Source of the DNA: a virus
Length of the DNA stretch: 35,794 nucleotides
IMG/VR virus record: IMGVR_UViG_3300027763_000015
Span: 1 to 35,794 of that record
Reading direction: 5' to 3' (one strand)
This document shows positions 30,527 through 35,794 of the stretch, piece after piece (position 1 is the stretch's first letter; every line of letters begins with the position of its first letter). The position numbers and the translations under genes are program-made. The notes under the pieces were generated by a model. The model saw only the letters and a list, made by a program, of their open reading frames with translations. It was not told the DNA's origin and searched no databases.

Positions 30527-30757
30527 TTAGCTCTCCTCTTCGGTTGATTCGTCAATGGCGGGGAATAATTGGTTAACCCAAAATTCAATCTCATCCCAAG
30601 TTATGCCAATTGATGCGTTATAGTTCTCGGCTATCGCTTCCAAAACTGCCTCGCATTGTTCTTGGTTTAGTTCGTCTCTTATTGATTGCACATCTTCAAT
30701 GTGCCATTCGTCAGTTAAATAAAACACCCCGTTTTTATCTTGTGTTAAATGTGCCAT
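30527..30757 (-). CDS. small acidic hypothetical protein (76 aa)
   Basis: A 76-residue acidic protein with a short beta start (FYLTDEWHI), a helical middle (VQSIRDELNQEQCEAVLEAIAENY) and an acidic end (AIDESTEEES). AGAGAGG lies upstream of ATG 30757. Charge and size resemble DNA-mimic or inhibitor proteins in general terms only. No family is recognised. Confidence 0.68.
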   Translation of the reverse strand: MAHLTQDKNGVFYLTDEWHIEDVQSIRDELNQEQCEAVLEAIAENYNASIGITWDEIEFWVNQLFPAIDESTEEES

Positions 30758-30759
30758 GA

Positions 30760-30933
30760 TTATTCGCCTCTCTCAATAATGCTTTCGATTTGCCATCCGT
30801 CAGAGTCTAAGAACTGCCAGTCGAGCGAACCCGTGTCATTTAACACGATTTCATGCGCTTGTTCTTGGGTGTCCGCCTCGACTACGGTCGACTCTGTAAT
30901 TTCTTGCGTTGTATAAACTGTAAAATATGCCAT
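30760..30933 (-). CDS. small acidic hypothetical protein (57 aa)
   Basis: A 57-residue protein (ATG at 30931-30933, TAA at 30760-30762) beginning AYFTVYTTQEITESTVVEADTQEQAHEIVLND and ending with DSDGWQIESIIERGE. The pattern of two strands, one helix and two strands resembles a small alpha/beta fold. The gap to the next gene is 2 bases, and GAGAGG just inside the end of this gene serves as the ribosome binding site of the following one. Confidence 0.62.
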   Translation of the reverse strand: MAYFTVYTTQEITESTVVEADTQEQAHEIVLNDTGSLDWQFLDSDGWQIESIIERGE

Positions 30934-30935
30934 GA

Positions 30936-31118
30936 TTAAAGTTCCTCTCTAAATGTGTTAATTGCGTTTTCAATTCTTGTATTACATTCTGCGCTGATTG
31001 CGAGCATTAAATTAAGGTAGTCGTTTAAGTTCTCGCATCCGTCCAACTCCTCTGCGCTTTGCATCTCCTCTATTACGTTTTCAAGTGTTACGCTTGCTGA
31101 ATAGCTTAATAGTTTCAT
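30936..31118 (-). CDS. small acidic helical protein (60 aa)
   Basis: A 60-residue acidic, mainly helical protein (VTLENVIEEMQSAEELDGCENLNDYLNLMLAISAECNTRIENAINTF). ATG 31118 follows GAGGAG by 9 bases, and the gap to the upstream gene is 2 bases. It has two Cys and no recognised motif. The operon setting and start signal support it. Confidence 0.66.
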   Translation of the reverse strand: MKLLSYSASVTLENVIEEMQSAEELDGCENLNDYLNLMLAISAECNTRIENAINTFREEL

Positions 31119-31120
31119 GC

Positions 31121-31411
31121 TTAATTCTCCTCGTAGTTTCTAACTAAACTGTCAGCGATTTCATACCAATTAACATCGCTCATAAATGCGAGCGCATAAT
31201 CAAGTGCTAGACCTTCAGCTTTACTACCACCAAAAGGTAGTTCGATTATTTCTTCCGCATAATCTTTAAGCGCAAGGCTTAACTCGTAGACATCTGTCAG
31301 CTCAGGGTCGGGATTGCCGAACGCTTCAACCCAATCCATCCCATCGAACATCTCAAGATTTACACGCCATGTGGCGTAGTTTGTCCACCCGTTGTATTTA
31401 GTATTGCTCAT
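31121..31411 (-). CDS. DUF7249-like phage protein (96 aa)
   Basis: A 96-residue protein with the N-terminal NTKYNGWTNYATWRVNLEMFDG, a pattern repeated in small early proteins of many phages that I place with DUF7249. The rest is acidic and helical (VYELSLALKDYAEEIIELP, VNWYEIADSLVRNYEEN). AAGGGG lies upstream of ATG 31411. Its function is unknown. It is the best conserved member of the block, which argues that the whole block is a real phage module. Confidence 0.75.
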   Translation of the reverse strand: MSNTKYNGWTNYATWRVNLEMFDGMDWVEAFGNPDPELTDVYELSLALKDYAEEIIELPFGGSKAEGLALDYALAFMSDVNWYEIADSLVRNYEEN

Positions 31412-31413
31412 GT

Positions 31414-31521
31414 CTAGCCCCTTAGTAGTGGTGAATTATTTAGTGCAAAGTCAAACGAATAGCAAAAGCCCACAAACAGAACTGCAACTAACACATATAA
31501 AACCCAATCGTGCTTTTTCAT
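31414..31521 (-). CDS. 35-residue membrane peptide
   Basis: A short frame (ATG at 31519-31521, TAG at 31414-31416) with a positively charged start (KKHDW), one membrane helix (VLYVLVAVLFVGFCYSF) and a short polar end. It starts in an ATGA overlap with the preceding gene, and the next gene's ribosome binding site is in its last codons. It could be an early membrane-acting peptide. Confidence 0.5.
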   Translation of the reverse strand: MKKHDWVLYVLVAVLFVGFCYSFDFALNNSPLLRG

Positions 31522-31709
31522 GCTATAGCCCTTTCAAAGTTTGGCTTTTCGCCATTAAAATATGCGACTCTAAAACTATGCCAACCCATAGCAGAAGCCG
31601 CTTTTTTTACGCCCTCAATGTCTAGGTTTACATTACAAGCAATTAAAGTTTCCATATAATCTCGGCTTTCGCCTTTTTCTAAAGCATAAATTAAAGTCTC
31701 AGTTTGCAT
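31518..31709 (-). CDS. first gene of the small-gene block (63 aa)
   Basis: A 63-residue protein beginning QTETLIYALEKGESRDYMETLIACNVNLDIEGVKKAASAMGWHSFRVAYF. ATG 31709 follows AGGAG by 9 bases, about 72 bases downstream of the -35 of the strong promoter at 31760-31787, so it is the first translated gene of this block. It looks alpha/beta with a basic C-terminus. No family is recognised. Confidence 0.67.
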   Translation of the reverse strand: MQTETLIYALEKGESRDYMETLIACNVNLDIEGVKKAASAMGWHSFRVAYFNGEKPNFERAIA

Positions 31710-31759
31710 TTTTACATCTCCTGATTAAATTTAGCCCTGTTTTTTGTGGGCATGAATGA

Positions 31760-31787
31760 ATAATACGCCCTTTTAAAATAATGTCAA
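31760..31787 (-). promoter_or_regulatory. strong sigma70-type promoter for the small-gene block
   Basis: On the minus strand TTGACA (31782-31787), 16-base spacer, TATTAT (31760-31765). The -35 is a perfect match and the -10 matches 5 of 6. This is the best promoter in the genome by eye and is the mark of an early gene block. Confidence 0.85.
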
Positions 31788-31930
31788 CTATTCTTTTAAT
31801 TCTTTACAATATTTAACGTTTTCGCCTTTTGTAGTCGGTTGTTAGTCTTTTGTAGTTATGGTTTTGAGGTGAAATGACTACGCTTAGAGCATTGATGCGC
31901 TTAGCTTGTAGCGGTTTGTCTGTCATGTAG

Positions 31931-31970
31931 TCATTTTATTTAGAAGATATTAAGAGTTTATATATATAAG
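31931..31970. other. AT-rich tract, possible unwinding element
   Basis: This stretch, including TTTATATATATAAG, is markedly richer in A+T than the repeats on both sides. Such tracts next to repeat clusters often serve as the melting site of an origin. No direct test is possible here. Confidence 0.4.
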
Positions 31971-32054
31971 GTGTAAAAGATGTTGTAGCAGTGGCTAGGG
32001 TGCGACTGAAAACGATGTGACTACATGACTACATGACTACATTTTGTCGCCCCG

Positions 32055-32079
32055 TGTTTTTTGCAGCATGCACAAAACA
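32055..32079. other. imperfect inverted repeat between repeat clusters
   Basis: TGTTTTTTGCA (32055-32065) and TGCACAAAACA (32069-32079) are inverted with one mismatch around GCA. It divides the TGACTAC clusters and may be an operator or a structural element. Confidence 0.5.
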
Positions 32080-32198
32080 TGGAAAGGTCATCGCATGACT
32101 ACATGACTGACAAAAGCTAAATGACTACATGACTGACAACCAAGCATGAAACTTTTTCCTCGTGACTACATGACTACCTGACTACCACCAGCATAAAT

Positions 32199-32217
32199 CT
32201 AAATGATAATCATTCTC
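32199..32217. promoter_or_regulatory. Fur-box-like 19-mer
   Basis: CTAAATGATAATCATTCTC matches the classic Fur consensus GATAATGATAATCATTATC at 15 of 19 positions and contains a perfect AATGAT-A-ATCATT inverted repeat. It lies about 100 bp upstream of the terminase promoter, so control by a host iron regulator is possible but untested. Confidence 0.5.
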
Positions 32218-32237
32218 ATGCAGAAAGCTGTTTGCAT
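32218..32237. promoter_or_regulatory. 20-bp imperfect palindrome, operator candidate
   Basis: ATGCAGAAAGCTGTTTGCAT is self-complementary at 16 of 20 positions and is centred on AGCT. It directly follows the Fur-like site, so two dimeric regulators could bind side by side. Confidence 0.4.
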
Positions 32238-32243
32238 TTTGCT

Positions 32244-32265
32244 GGGGGGGGGTAGGGCCTTGGGG
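32244..32265 (+). other. G-quadruplex motif with a 9-base G run
   Basis: A run of nine G (32244-32252), then TA, GGG, CCTT and GGGG. This meets the usual four-tract rule on the plus strand with loops of 1, 2 and 4 bases. It lies immediately upstream of the terminase genes. Long G-runs are otherwise absent from this moderately AT-rich genome. It could affect replication, packaging or transcription. The exact run length is liable to sequencing error. Confidence 0.6.
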
Positions 32266-32316
32266 TGACAGGTCACGGTGACGATGGTGTCAGAAGAAAT
32301 TTTTTTTTATTATGGC

Positions 32317-32344
32317 TTGACACATAATGCCTATTGCATATACC
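32317..32344 (+). promoter_or_regulatory. late-block promoter before the terminase genes
   Basis: TTGACA (32317-32322), 16-base spacer, TATACC (32339-32344), with a TGCA just before the -10. A start about 7 bases after the -10 would fall at 32351, two bases before the terminase ATG, so the transcript may be leaderless. Confidence 0.6.
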
Positions 32345-32352
32345 ATGCGAGC

Positions 32353-32757
32353 ATGACATTCCTCTCGATACCTTTTTCGCCACGCGAGTTGAAGGCAACT
32401 GAGTCTCGCTTACAGGCCATCTACGATGCAGCAAAGCTTGGGTTGAAGAACGACTCTCTGGCGTTAGCTGCAGGGATGATGCCGTCCGAGTATCGGCAAC
32501 TCTGCCAGGTCGACCCTGTTGCAGAAATGGCAGCACAAAAAGGTAAGGCTGATGGCGAGAAAGAGATGGCGCAACATCTAGTGGCGGCAGCCCGTGAAGG
32601 CGACGCTAAGTCAGCTCTCGCTGTGCTACAGCACGTACACGGCTGGACAGCCAAGACTGAGATTAGCGTAGATGTGTACCAGAAAATAAGTGTTACTCAA
32701 GCTTTGCAAGAAGCTCAATCGCGTGTTATTGAAGGCACCGTCGTAGACAACGAATAA
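32353..32757 (+). CDS. terminase small subunit
   Basis: A 134-residue protein that recognises genome DNA for packaging and works with the large subunit. ATG 32353 is preferred over in-frame starts at 32278 and 32284, which lie upstream of the promoter. The protein begins TFLSIPFSPRELKATESRLQAIYDAAKLG, with a helix-turn-helix-like region (ALAAGMMPSEYRQL), then a helical oligomerisation core (EMAQHLVAAAREGDAKSALAVLQHVHGW) and a short acidic tail. This matches small terminases found next to the large subunit in environmental phages. There is no Shine-Dalgarno. The stop overlaps the large subunit start by one base (TAATG). Confidence 0.82.
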   Translation: MTFLSIPFSPRELKATESRLQAIYDAAKLGLKNDSLALAAGMMPSEYRQLCQVDPVAEMAAQKGKADGEKEMAQHLVAAAREGDAKSALAVLQHVHGWTAKTEISVDVYQKISVTQALQEAQSRVIEGTVVDNE

Positions 32758-34283
32758 TGCAACTACCTATATATAGCTCGGATGAAGAACAGTTATTAAT
32801 GTCACGGCTGTGGGACCCGCGTGTTGCGGACGACCCTGAAGCGTTCGTGCTGTTCGCGTTCCCGTGGGGGCAAGTCAACACGCCGTTAGCAAAGTTCAGA
32901 GGGCCAAGACAATGGCAACGCGACGTGCTAAGAACAATCGCCAAGCACATCAAAGATAATCAAGGGCAAGTCGACATGACAACGCTACGTGAGGCAGTAA
33001 GCTCAGGGCGGGGGATTGGTAAGTCGGCACTTGTAAGTTGGCTAATACTGTGGATGTTAACGACACGCATAGGTAGCTCGGTAGTGGTGTCAGCTAACAG
33101 CGAGTCGCAGTTAAGGTCCGTCACCTGGGGCGAGCTGACTAAGTGGCAGGCCATGATCATCAACGCGCATTGGTGGGAGATCAGCGCGACTAAGCTCGTG
33201 CCAGCCAAGTGGGTGTGCGAGCTAGTCGAGCGCGACCTCAAGAAGGGGACGCGGTACTGGGCGGCTGAGGGTAAGCTGTGGAGTGAAGAGAACCCAGACA
33301 GCTACGCGGGTGTGCATAACCACGACGGCATGATGTTAATATTTGATGAAGCAAGTGGTATACCTGACGGCATCTGGTCCGTGGGAGCGGGCTTCTTCAC
33401 GGAGAACATATTAGATCGGTATTGGTTCGCGTTCAGCAACCCGCGCCGCAACCAAGGCTACTTCTTTGAGTGCTTCAACTCTAAACGAGACTTTTGGAAC
33501 GGGAGACAGATAGATGCACGTCAGGTCGAGGATACAGATAAAGCGGTTTACGAACAGATTATTGCCGAGTATGGTGAGGACTCTTCGCAGGCGAGGGTCG
33601 AGGTATACGGTGAGTTTCCATCGGCAGGTGAAGATCAGTTTATCAGTCCTACACTTGTCGAGGACGCTTTCAAACGAGAGAGGTACAAAGATACTTCTGC
33701 GCCGATTGTTATCGGAGTTGACCCAGCGCGCGGCGGGGCAGATAGCACAGTCATCTTAGTGCGTCAAGGGCGTGACATCATTAGCATCAAGCGGTACCAA
33801 GGCGAGGACACGATGTCTATCGTTGGACGCGTCATTGAAGCAATAGAAGAGTTCAAGCCCGTGATGACAGTCATCGACGAAGGCGGCCTAGGGTATGGCA
33901 TATTGGATCGGCTAACCGAGCAACGCTACAAGGTAAGAGGTGTGAACTTTGGGTCACGCGCTAAGAACAGCATCATGTGGGGCAACAAGCGCGCAGAGAT
34001 GTGGGGCGCCATGCGCGACTGGCTCAAGACTGCAAGCATACCAGAGGATAGAAAACTAAAGTCAGACCTCACAGGCCCAATGAAGAAACCAAATAGTAGT
34101 GGTACGATCTTCTTAGAAGGTAAGAAAGAGATGAAGGCAAGAGGCATGGCAAGTCCTGATGCAGCGGATGCACTATGCGTCACGTTTGCATTTCCAGTAG
34201 CGCATCGTGAGTATGTTGACAAAGGCATAAAAAAGTCGTATGCTAACGGTGGCAGTATATCTAGTTCATGGATGGGAAGTTAA
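32757..34283 (+). CDS. terminase large subunit
   Basis: A 508-residue packaging motor. The ATPase domain has Walker A SSGRGIGKS (Lys89) and Walker B MLIFDEAS (Asp197, Glu198). The RNase-H-like nuclease domain has GVDPARGG (Asp322), VIDEGG (Asp374, Glu375) and SPDAADAL (Asp468 or Asp471). The motor docks on the portal, pumps DNA and cuts the concatemer; headful packaging is likely given the P22-type portal, but the cut site is not visible. The start overlaps the small subunit stop by one base. Base composition here is more G+C-rich than in many other genes. Confidence 0.95.
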   Translation: MQLPIYSSDEEQLLMSRLWDPRVADDPEAFVLFAFPWGQVNTPLAKFRGPRQWQRDVLRTIAKHIKDNQGQVDMTTLREAVSSGRGIGKSALVSWLILWMLTTRIGSSVVVSANSESQLRSVTWGELTKWQAMIINAHWWEISATKLVPAKWVCELVERDLKKGTRYWAAEGKLWSEENPDSYAGVHNHDGMMLIFDEASGIPDGIWSVGAGFFTENILDRYWFAFSNPRRNQGYFFECFNSKRDFWNGRQIDARQVEDTDKAVYEQIIAEYGEDSSQARVEVYGEFPSAGEDQFISPTLVEDAFKRERYKDTSAPIVIGVDPARGGADSTVILVRQGRDIISIKRYQGEDTMSIVGRVIEAIEEFKPVMTVIDEGGLGYGILDRLTEQRYKVRGVNFGSRAKNSIMWGNKRAEMWGAMRDWLKTASIPEDRKLKSDLTGPMKKPNSSGTIFLEGKKEMKARGMASPDAADALCVTFAFPVAHREYVDKGIKKSYANGGSISSSWMGS

Positions 34284-34284
34284 A

Positions 34285-34566
34285 ATGGCTGCAAAAAAAG
34301 CACATGACAAACCTATTGCGCATACCACAAAAGGTAAAGACGCAAACTACAAGCCTACAGATAAAGGCGCTGGCATGACAGCTAAAGGCCGTGCAGAGTA
34401 TAACGCTAAGAACGGCAGTAACTTAAAAGCACCAGCACCAAGCCCAAAGACAAAAGCAGACGAAGGCCGTAAAGCATCGTTCTGTGCTAGAATGGGTGGC
34501 GTAGTAAAAAATGCTAAAGGTGAAGCACCTAGAGCAAAAGCAGCACTTAAAAAATGGAAGTGTTAA
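34285..34566 (+). CDS. DUF6321-like Lys-rich protein (93 aa)
   Basis: A 93-residue very basic protein. ATG 34285 is chosen, one base after the terminase stop; a longer in-frame version would lie inside the terminase gene. The segment YKPTDKGAGMTAKGRAEYNAKNGSNLKAPAP and the C-terminal FCARMGGVVKNAKGEAPRAKAALKKWKC match a family I recall from cyanophages and other environmental phages (DUF6321). It contains no enzyme motif and may bind DNA or the capsid. Confidence 0.8.
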   Translation: MAAKKAHDKPIAHTTKGKDANYKPTDKGAGMTAKGRAEYNAKNGSNLKAPAPSPKTKADEGRKASFCARMGGVVKNAKGEAPRAKAALKKWKC

Positions 34567-34575
34567 GGACATATT

Positions 34576-34731
34576 ATGGCAGCTAAACCAGGTTTATACG
34601 CAAACATACACGCAAAGCAAGAACGCATCAAAGCAGGCTCAGGTGAAAAAATGAGAAAGCCTGGCGCTAAAGGCGCACCTTCAGCTAAAGATTTTAAAGA
34701 CTCAGCTAAAACCGCTAAGAAAGGTAAGTAA
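34576..34731 (+). CDS. small Lys-rich protein (51 aa)
   Basis: A 51-residue very basic protein with AAGGA upstream of ATG 34576. The stretch GLYANIHAKQERIKAGSGEKMRKPGAKGAPSAKDFKDSAKTAKK is a type common next to head or terminase genes in many phages and has no known function. Together with its neighbours at 34285 and 35029 it forms a set of three short Lys-rich proteins between terminase and GroES. Confidence 0.75.
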   Translation: MAAKPGLYANIHAKQERIKAGSGEKMRKPGAKGAPSAKDFKDSAKTAKKGK

Positions 34732-34733
34732 TT

Positions 34734-35054
34734 TTGAGTGGTAATGAGAGACATAAGTTTGCAAATAACGGTACGTTATCTCCCCAAAAAATACTTAACC
34801 AGTTAAAATATGATGCTAAAAAGAAATACGGGTTAAGTTTAGAAGAAGTTAAATATTTAAGAGCGCAACCTTGCGAAATTTGCGGGGAAAAAGCTAAAAA
34901 AATGTGCATAGACCATATAATTCCTAGAACATATAGGGGTGTATTGTGCCAACAATGTAATACTAGATTAGGTTGGCTAGAACGAAATTTAAGTGTAGTT
35001 CTTGAATATATAGAAAGAGGGCCTCAAAATGCCATTAAAGAAATCTCCGAGTAA
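34734..35054 (+). CDS. endonuclease VII-like nuclease
   Basis: A 106-residue protein starting with TTG at 34734, preceded by AAGG; no ATG precedes the conserved part. The zinc and active-site set of the T4 endonuclease VII family is complete: Cys47 and Cys50 (CEIC), Asp60 and His61 (IDHI), and Cys72, Cys75 and Asn76 (LCQQCN). Such enzymes resolve branched DNA before packaging, which fits its place beside terminase. The T4 enzyme has 157 residues; the shorter C-terminus here is common in small phages. Confidence 0.88.
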   Translation: MSGNERHKFANNGTLSPQKILNQLKYDAKKKYGLSLEEVKYLRAQPCEICGEKAKKMCIDHIIPRTYRGVLCQQCNTRLGWLERNLSVVLEYIERGPQNAIKEISE

Positions 35055-35169
35055 AGAAGCTTTTAGAGCAAATGTTAAAAAAGAAATTGCTGCGGGTAAG
35101 CCTATTAAGCAAAGCGTAGCAATTGCGTACTCAGCAAAAAGAGAAGCTACTAAAAAAGGTAACAAATGA
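35029..35169 (+). CDS. DUF6496-like small basic protein (46 aa)
   Basis: A 46-residue protein whose ATG (35029-35031) overlaps the endonuclease gene by 26 bases, with AGAGGG 9 bases upstream. The line KKSPSKEAFRANVKKEIAAGKPIKQSVAIAYSAKREA is the signature of a short family present in a great many phages (DUF6496), function unknown. Its stop overlaps the GroES start by 4 bases (ATGA). Confidence 0.75.
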   Translation: MPLKKSPSKEAFRANVKKEIAAGKPIKQSVAIAYSAKREATKKGNK

Positions 35170-35444
35170 GACTTAAACCATTAAGCGACTGCATCGTAGT
35201 AGAGCAAGACGAAGAAAAAGTAAGCAGTATTATTTTTGTACCAGGTGCTAAGAAGTTGTTTAGCGGATATGTACGCGCAATTGGCCCAGGGAAGAAATTA
35301 GAAAATGGAAACTTATCAAATATGGATGTTCAAGTTGGGGATCATATTATGTTTGGTGAATACACAGGTCAAACGACGACTATCGACGGTAAAGATTACC
35401 TAATGATGCGTAACACGGAAGTGATTGGACTGATAAATGAGTGA
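35166..35444 (+). CDS. groES: GroES-like co-chaperonin
   Basis: A 92-residue Cpn10 protein (E. coli GroES has 97). The N-terminal LKPLSDCIVVEQDEEK, the mobile loop with the hydrophobic tripeptide IIF (the place of IVL in GroES) and the beta-barrel segments SGYVRAIGPGKKLENG, MDVQVGDHIMFGEYTG and EVIGLINE fit along the whole length. It would cap host GroEL and help fold phage proteins. No phage GroEL is present. It is placed just before the portal gene and overlaps its start by 8 bases, so it is made with the head proteins. Confidence 0.92.
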   Translation: MRLKPLSDCIVVEQDEEKVSSIIFVPGAKKLFSGYVRAIGPGKKLENGNLSNMDVQVGDHIMFGEYTGQTTTIDGKDYLMMRNTEVIGLINE

Positions 35445-35794
35445 TGAAATGGTAACCGTCGGTGTTGTCGCTAATGGCGGCAACAAGAAAAGCGATCCTA
35501 GGGATATGCTGGCTACAATGCGTAGCCGTTTTTCTATGGCGGTTTCTGCTTACTCAGAGTCAAGAGAAGATGAGCTTGACGACTTACGTTTTGAGGCGGG
35601 TTCGCCTGACAACCAATGGCAATGGCCTGCGGATGTGTTGGCAACACGTGGTTCAGTACAAGGCCAAACAATTAATGCTAGACCTTGCTTAACAATCAAC
35701 AAGTTACCGCAACACGTTCATCAAGTTACTAATGAACAACGCCAAAACCGACCTTCGGTGAAGGTAATTCCTGTGGATGATAATGCTGACGTAG
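35437..35794 (+). CDS. portal protein, N-terminal part (continues at base 128)
   Basis: The start of the portal gene (ATG 35437, overlapping the GroES stop by 8 bases). The first 77 codons run to 35667; then the frame passes into the 127-base terminal repeat and continues as the left-hand gene at base 128. The region SRFSMAVSAYSESREDELDDLRFEAGSPDNQWQWP is typical of P22-type portals. The window end, not a mutation, breaks the gene. Confidence 0.93.
   Translation, partial: MSDEMVTVGVVANGGNKKSDPRDMLATMRSRFSMAVSAYSESREDELDDLRFEAGSPDNQWQWPADVLATRGSVQGQTINARPCLTINKLPQHVHQVTNEQRQNRPSVKVIPVDDNADV
35668..35794. repeat. terminal direct repeat, right copy (circular overlap)
   Basis: Exact copy of bases 1-127. 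Joining the ends here makes a circle of 35,667 bp with an unbroken portal frame. Confidence 0.95.

Larger units (their letters stand above)
31874..32185. repeat. iteron-like TGACTAC repeats
   Basis: TGACTAC occurs forward at 31875, 32018, 32026, 32034, 32096, 32122, 32163, 32171 and 32179 and inverted at 31927-31933. TGACTGAC variants follow at 32104 and 32130. Many copies are spaced at exactly 8 bp. Weaker inverted GTAGT(C/T) copies occur at 31831 and 31852. They lie in a gene-free region between a strong leftward promoter and the terminase promoter, and are candidate binding sites for a replication or regulatory protein. Confidence 0.9.

Noticed and set aside
31874-32185. CRISPR array reading of the TGACTAC repeats
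   Set aside because: Units are 7-8 bp, partly inverted, unevenly spaced, and have no unique spacers of constant length; no cas genes are present. The Cas4-like protein at 23768 belongs to the replication cassette.

Overview
The window is a complete, circularly closed genome of a tailed phage of the P22-like (short-tailed) structural type. The first 127 bases are repeated exactly as the last 127 bases, and the portal gene runs off the right end and continues at the left end, so the unique genome is 35,667 bp. The host is probably Gram-negative, because the lysis cassette ends with an Rz-type inner-membrane spanin and a nested Rz1-type outer-membrane lipoprotein. I see no integrase, excisionase, CI-like repressor, tRNA or CRISPR. 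The sequence alone does not name the host.

There are four transcription blocks. (1) A rightward late block starts at a promoter near 32317-32344, crosses the circular junction and ends near 20491. It holds the small and large terminase, three small Lys-rich proteins, an endonuclease VII-like protein, GroES, portal, scaffold, P22-type coat, two putative decoration proteins, gp4-like and gp10-like tail factors, fibre-like proteins, a beta-helix tailspike, ejection proteins (one with a lysozyme domain), lysis genes, a metallophosphoesterase and a small acidic protein. UUCG-loop hairpins follow the coat gene and each decoration gene. (2) A leftward block, 23647 to 20631, holds a VRR-NUC nuclease, an SNF2-type helicase, several small proteins and a winged-helix-like protein. 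(3) A rightward block, 23768 to 29791, holds a Cas4/RecB-like DUF2800 protein, a putative ssDNA-binding protein, DNA polymerase A with 3'-5' exonuclease, and a primase-helicase. Blocks 2 and 3 diverge from one 114-bp promoter region and together form a replication module. (4) A leftward block, 31709 to 29863, holds about ten small, mostly acidic unknown proteins behind a strong sigma70-type promoter, probably early host-takeover or anti-defence genes. A perfect hairpin at 29817-29839 separates blocks 3 and 4.

The least ordinary part is the 640-bp non-coding hub between block 4 and the terminase (31710-32352). It has at least ten copies of the 7-mer TGACTAC, often phased at 8 bp, an AT-rich tract, two imperfect palindromes, a Fur-box-like 19-mer and a G-quadruplex motif, and it ends in a promoter that seems to drive a leaderless small-terminase mRNA. 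It is the best candidate for origin, packaging site and early/late switch. Other points of note are a phage GroES beside a P22-type coat module, an Rz1 gene nested in Rz, and a DNA polymerase with Leu at the position equivalent to E. coli Pol I F762.
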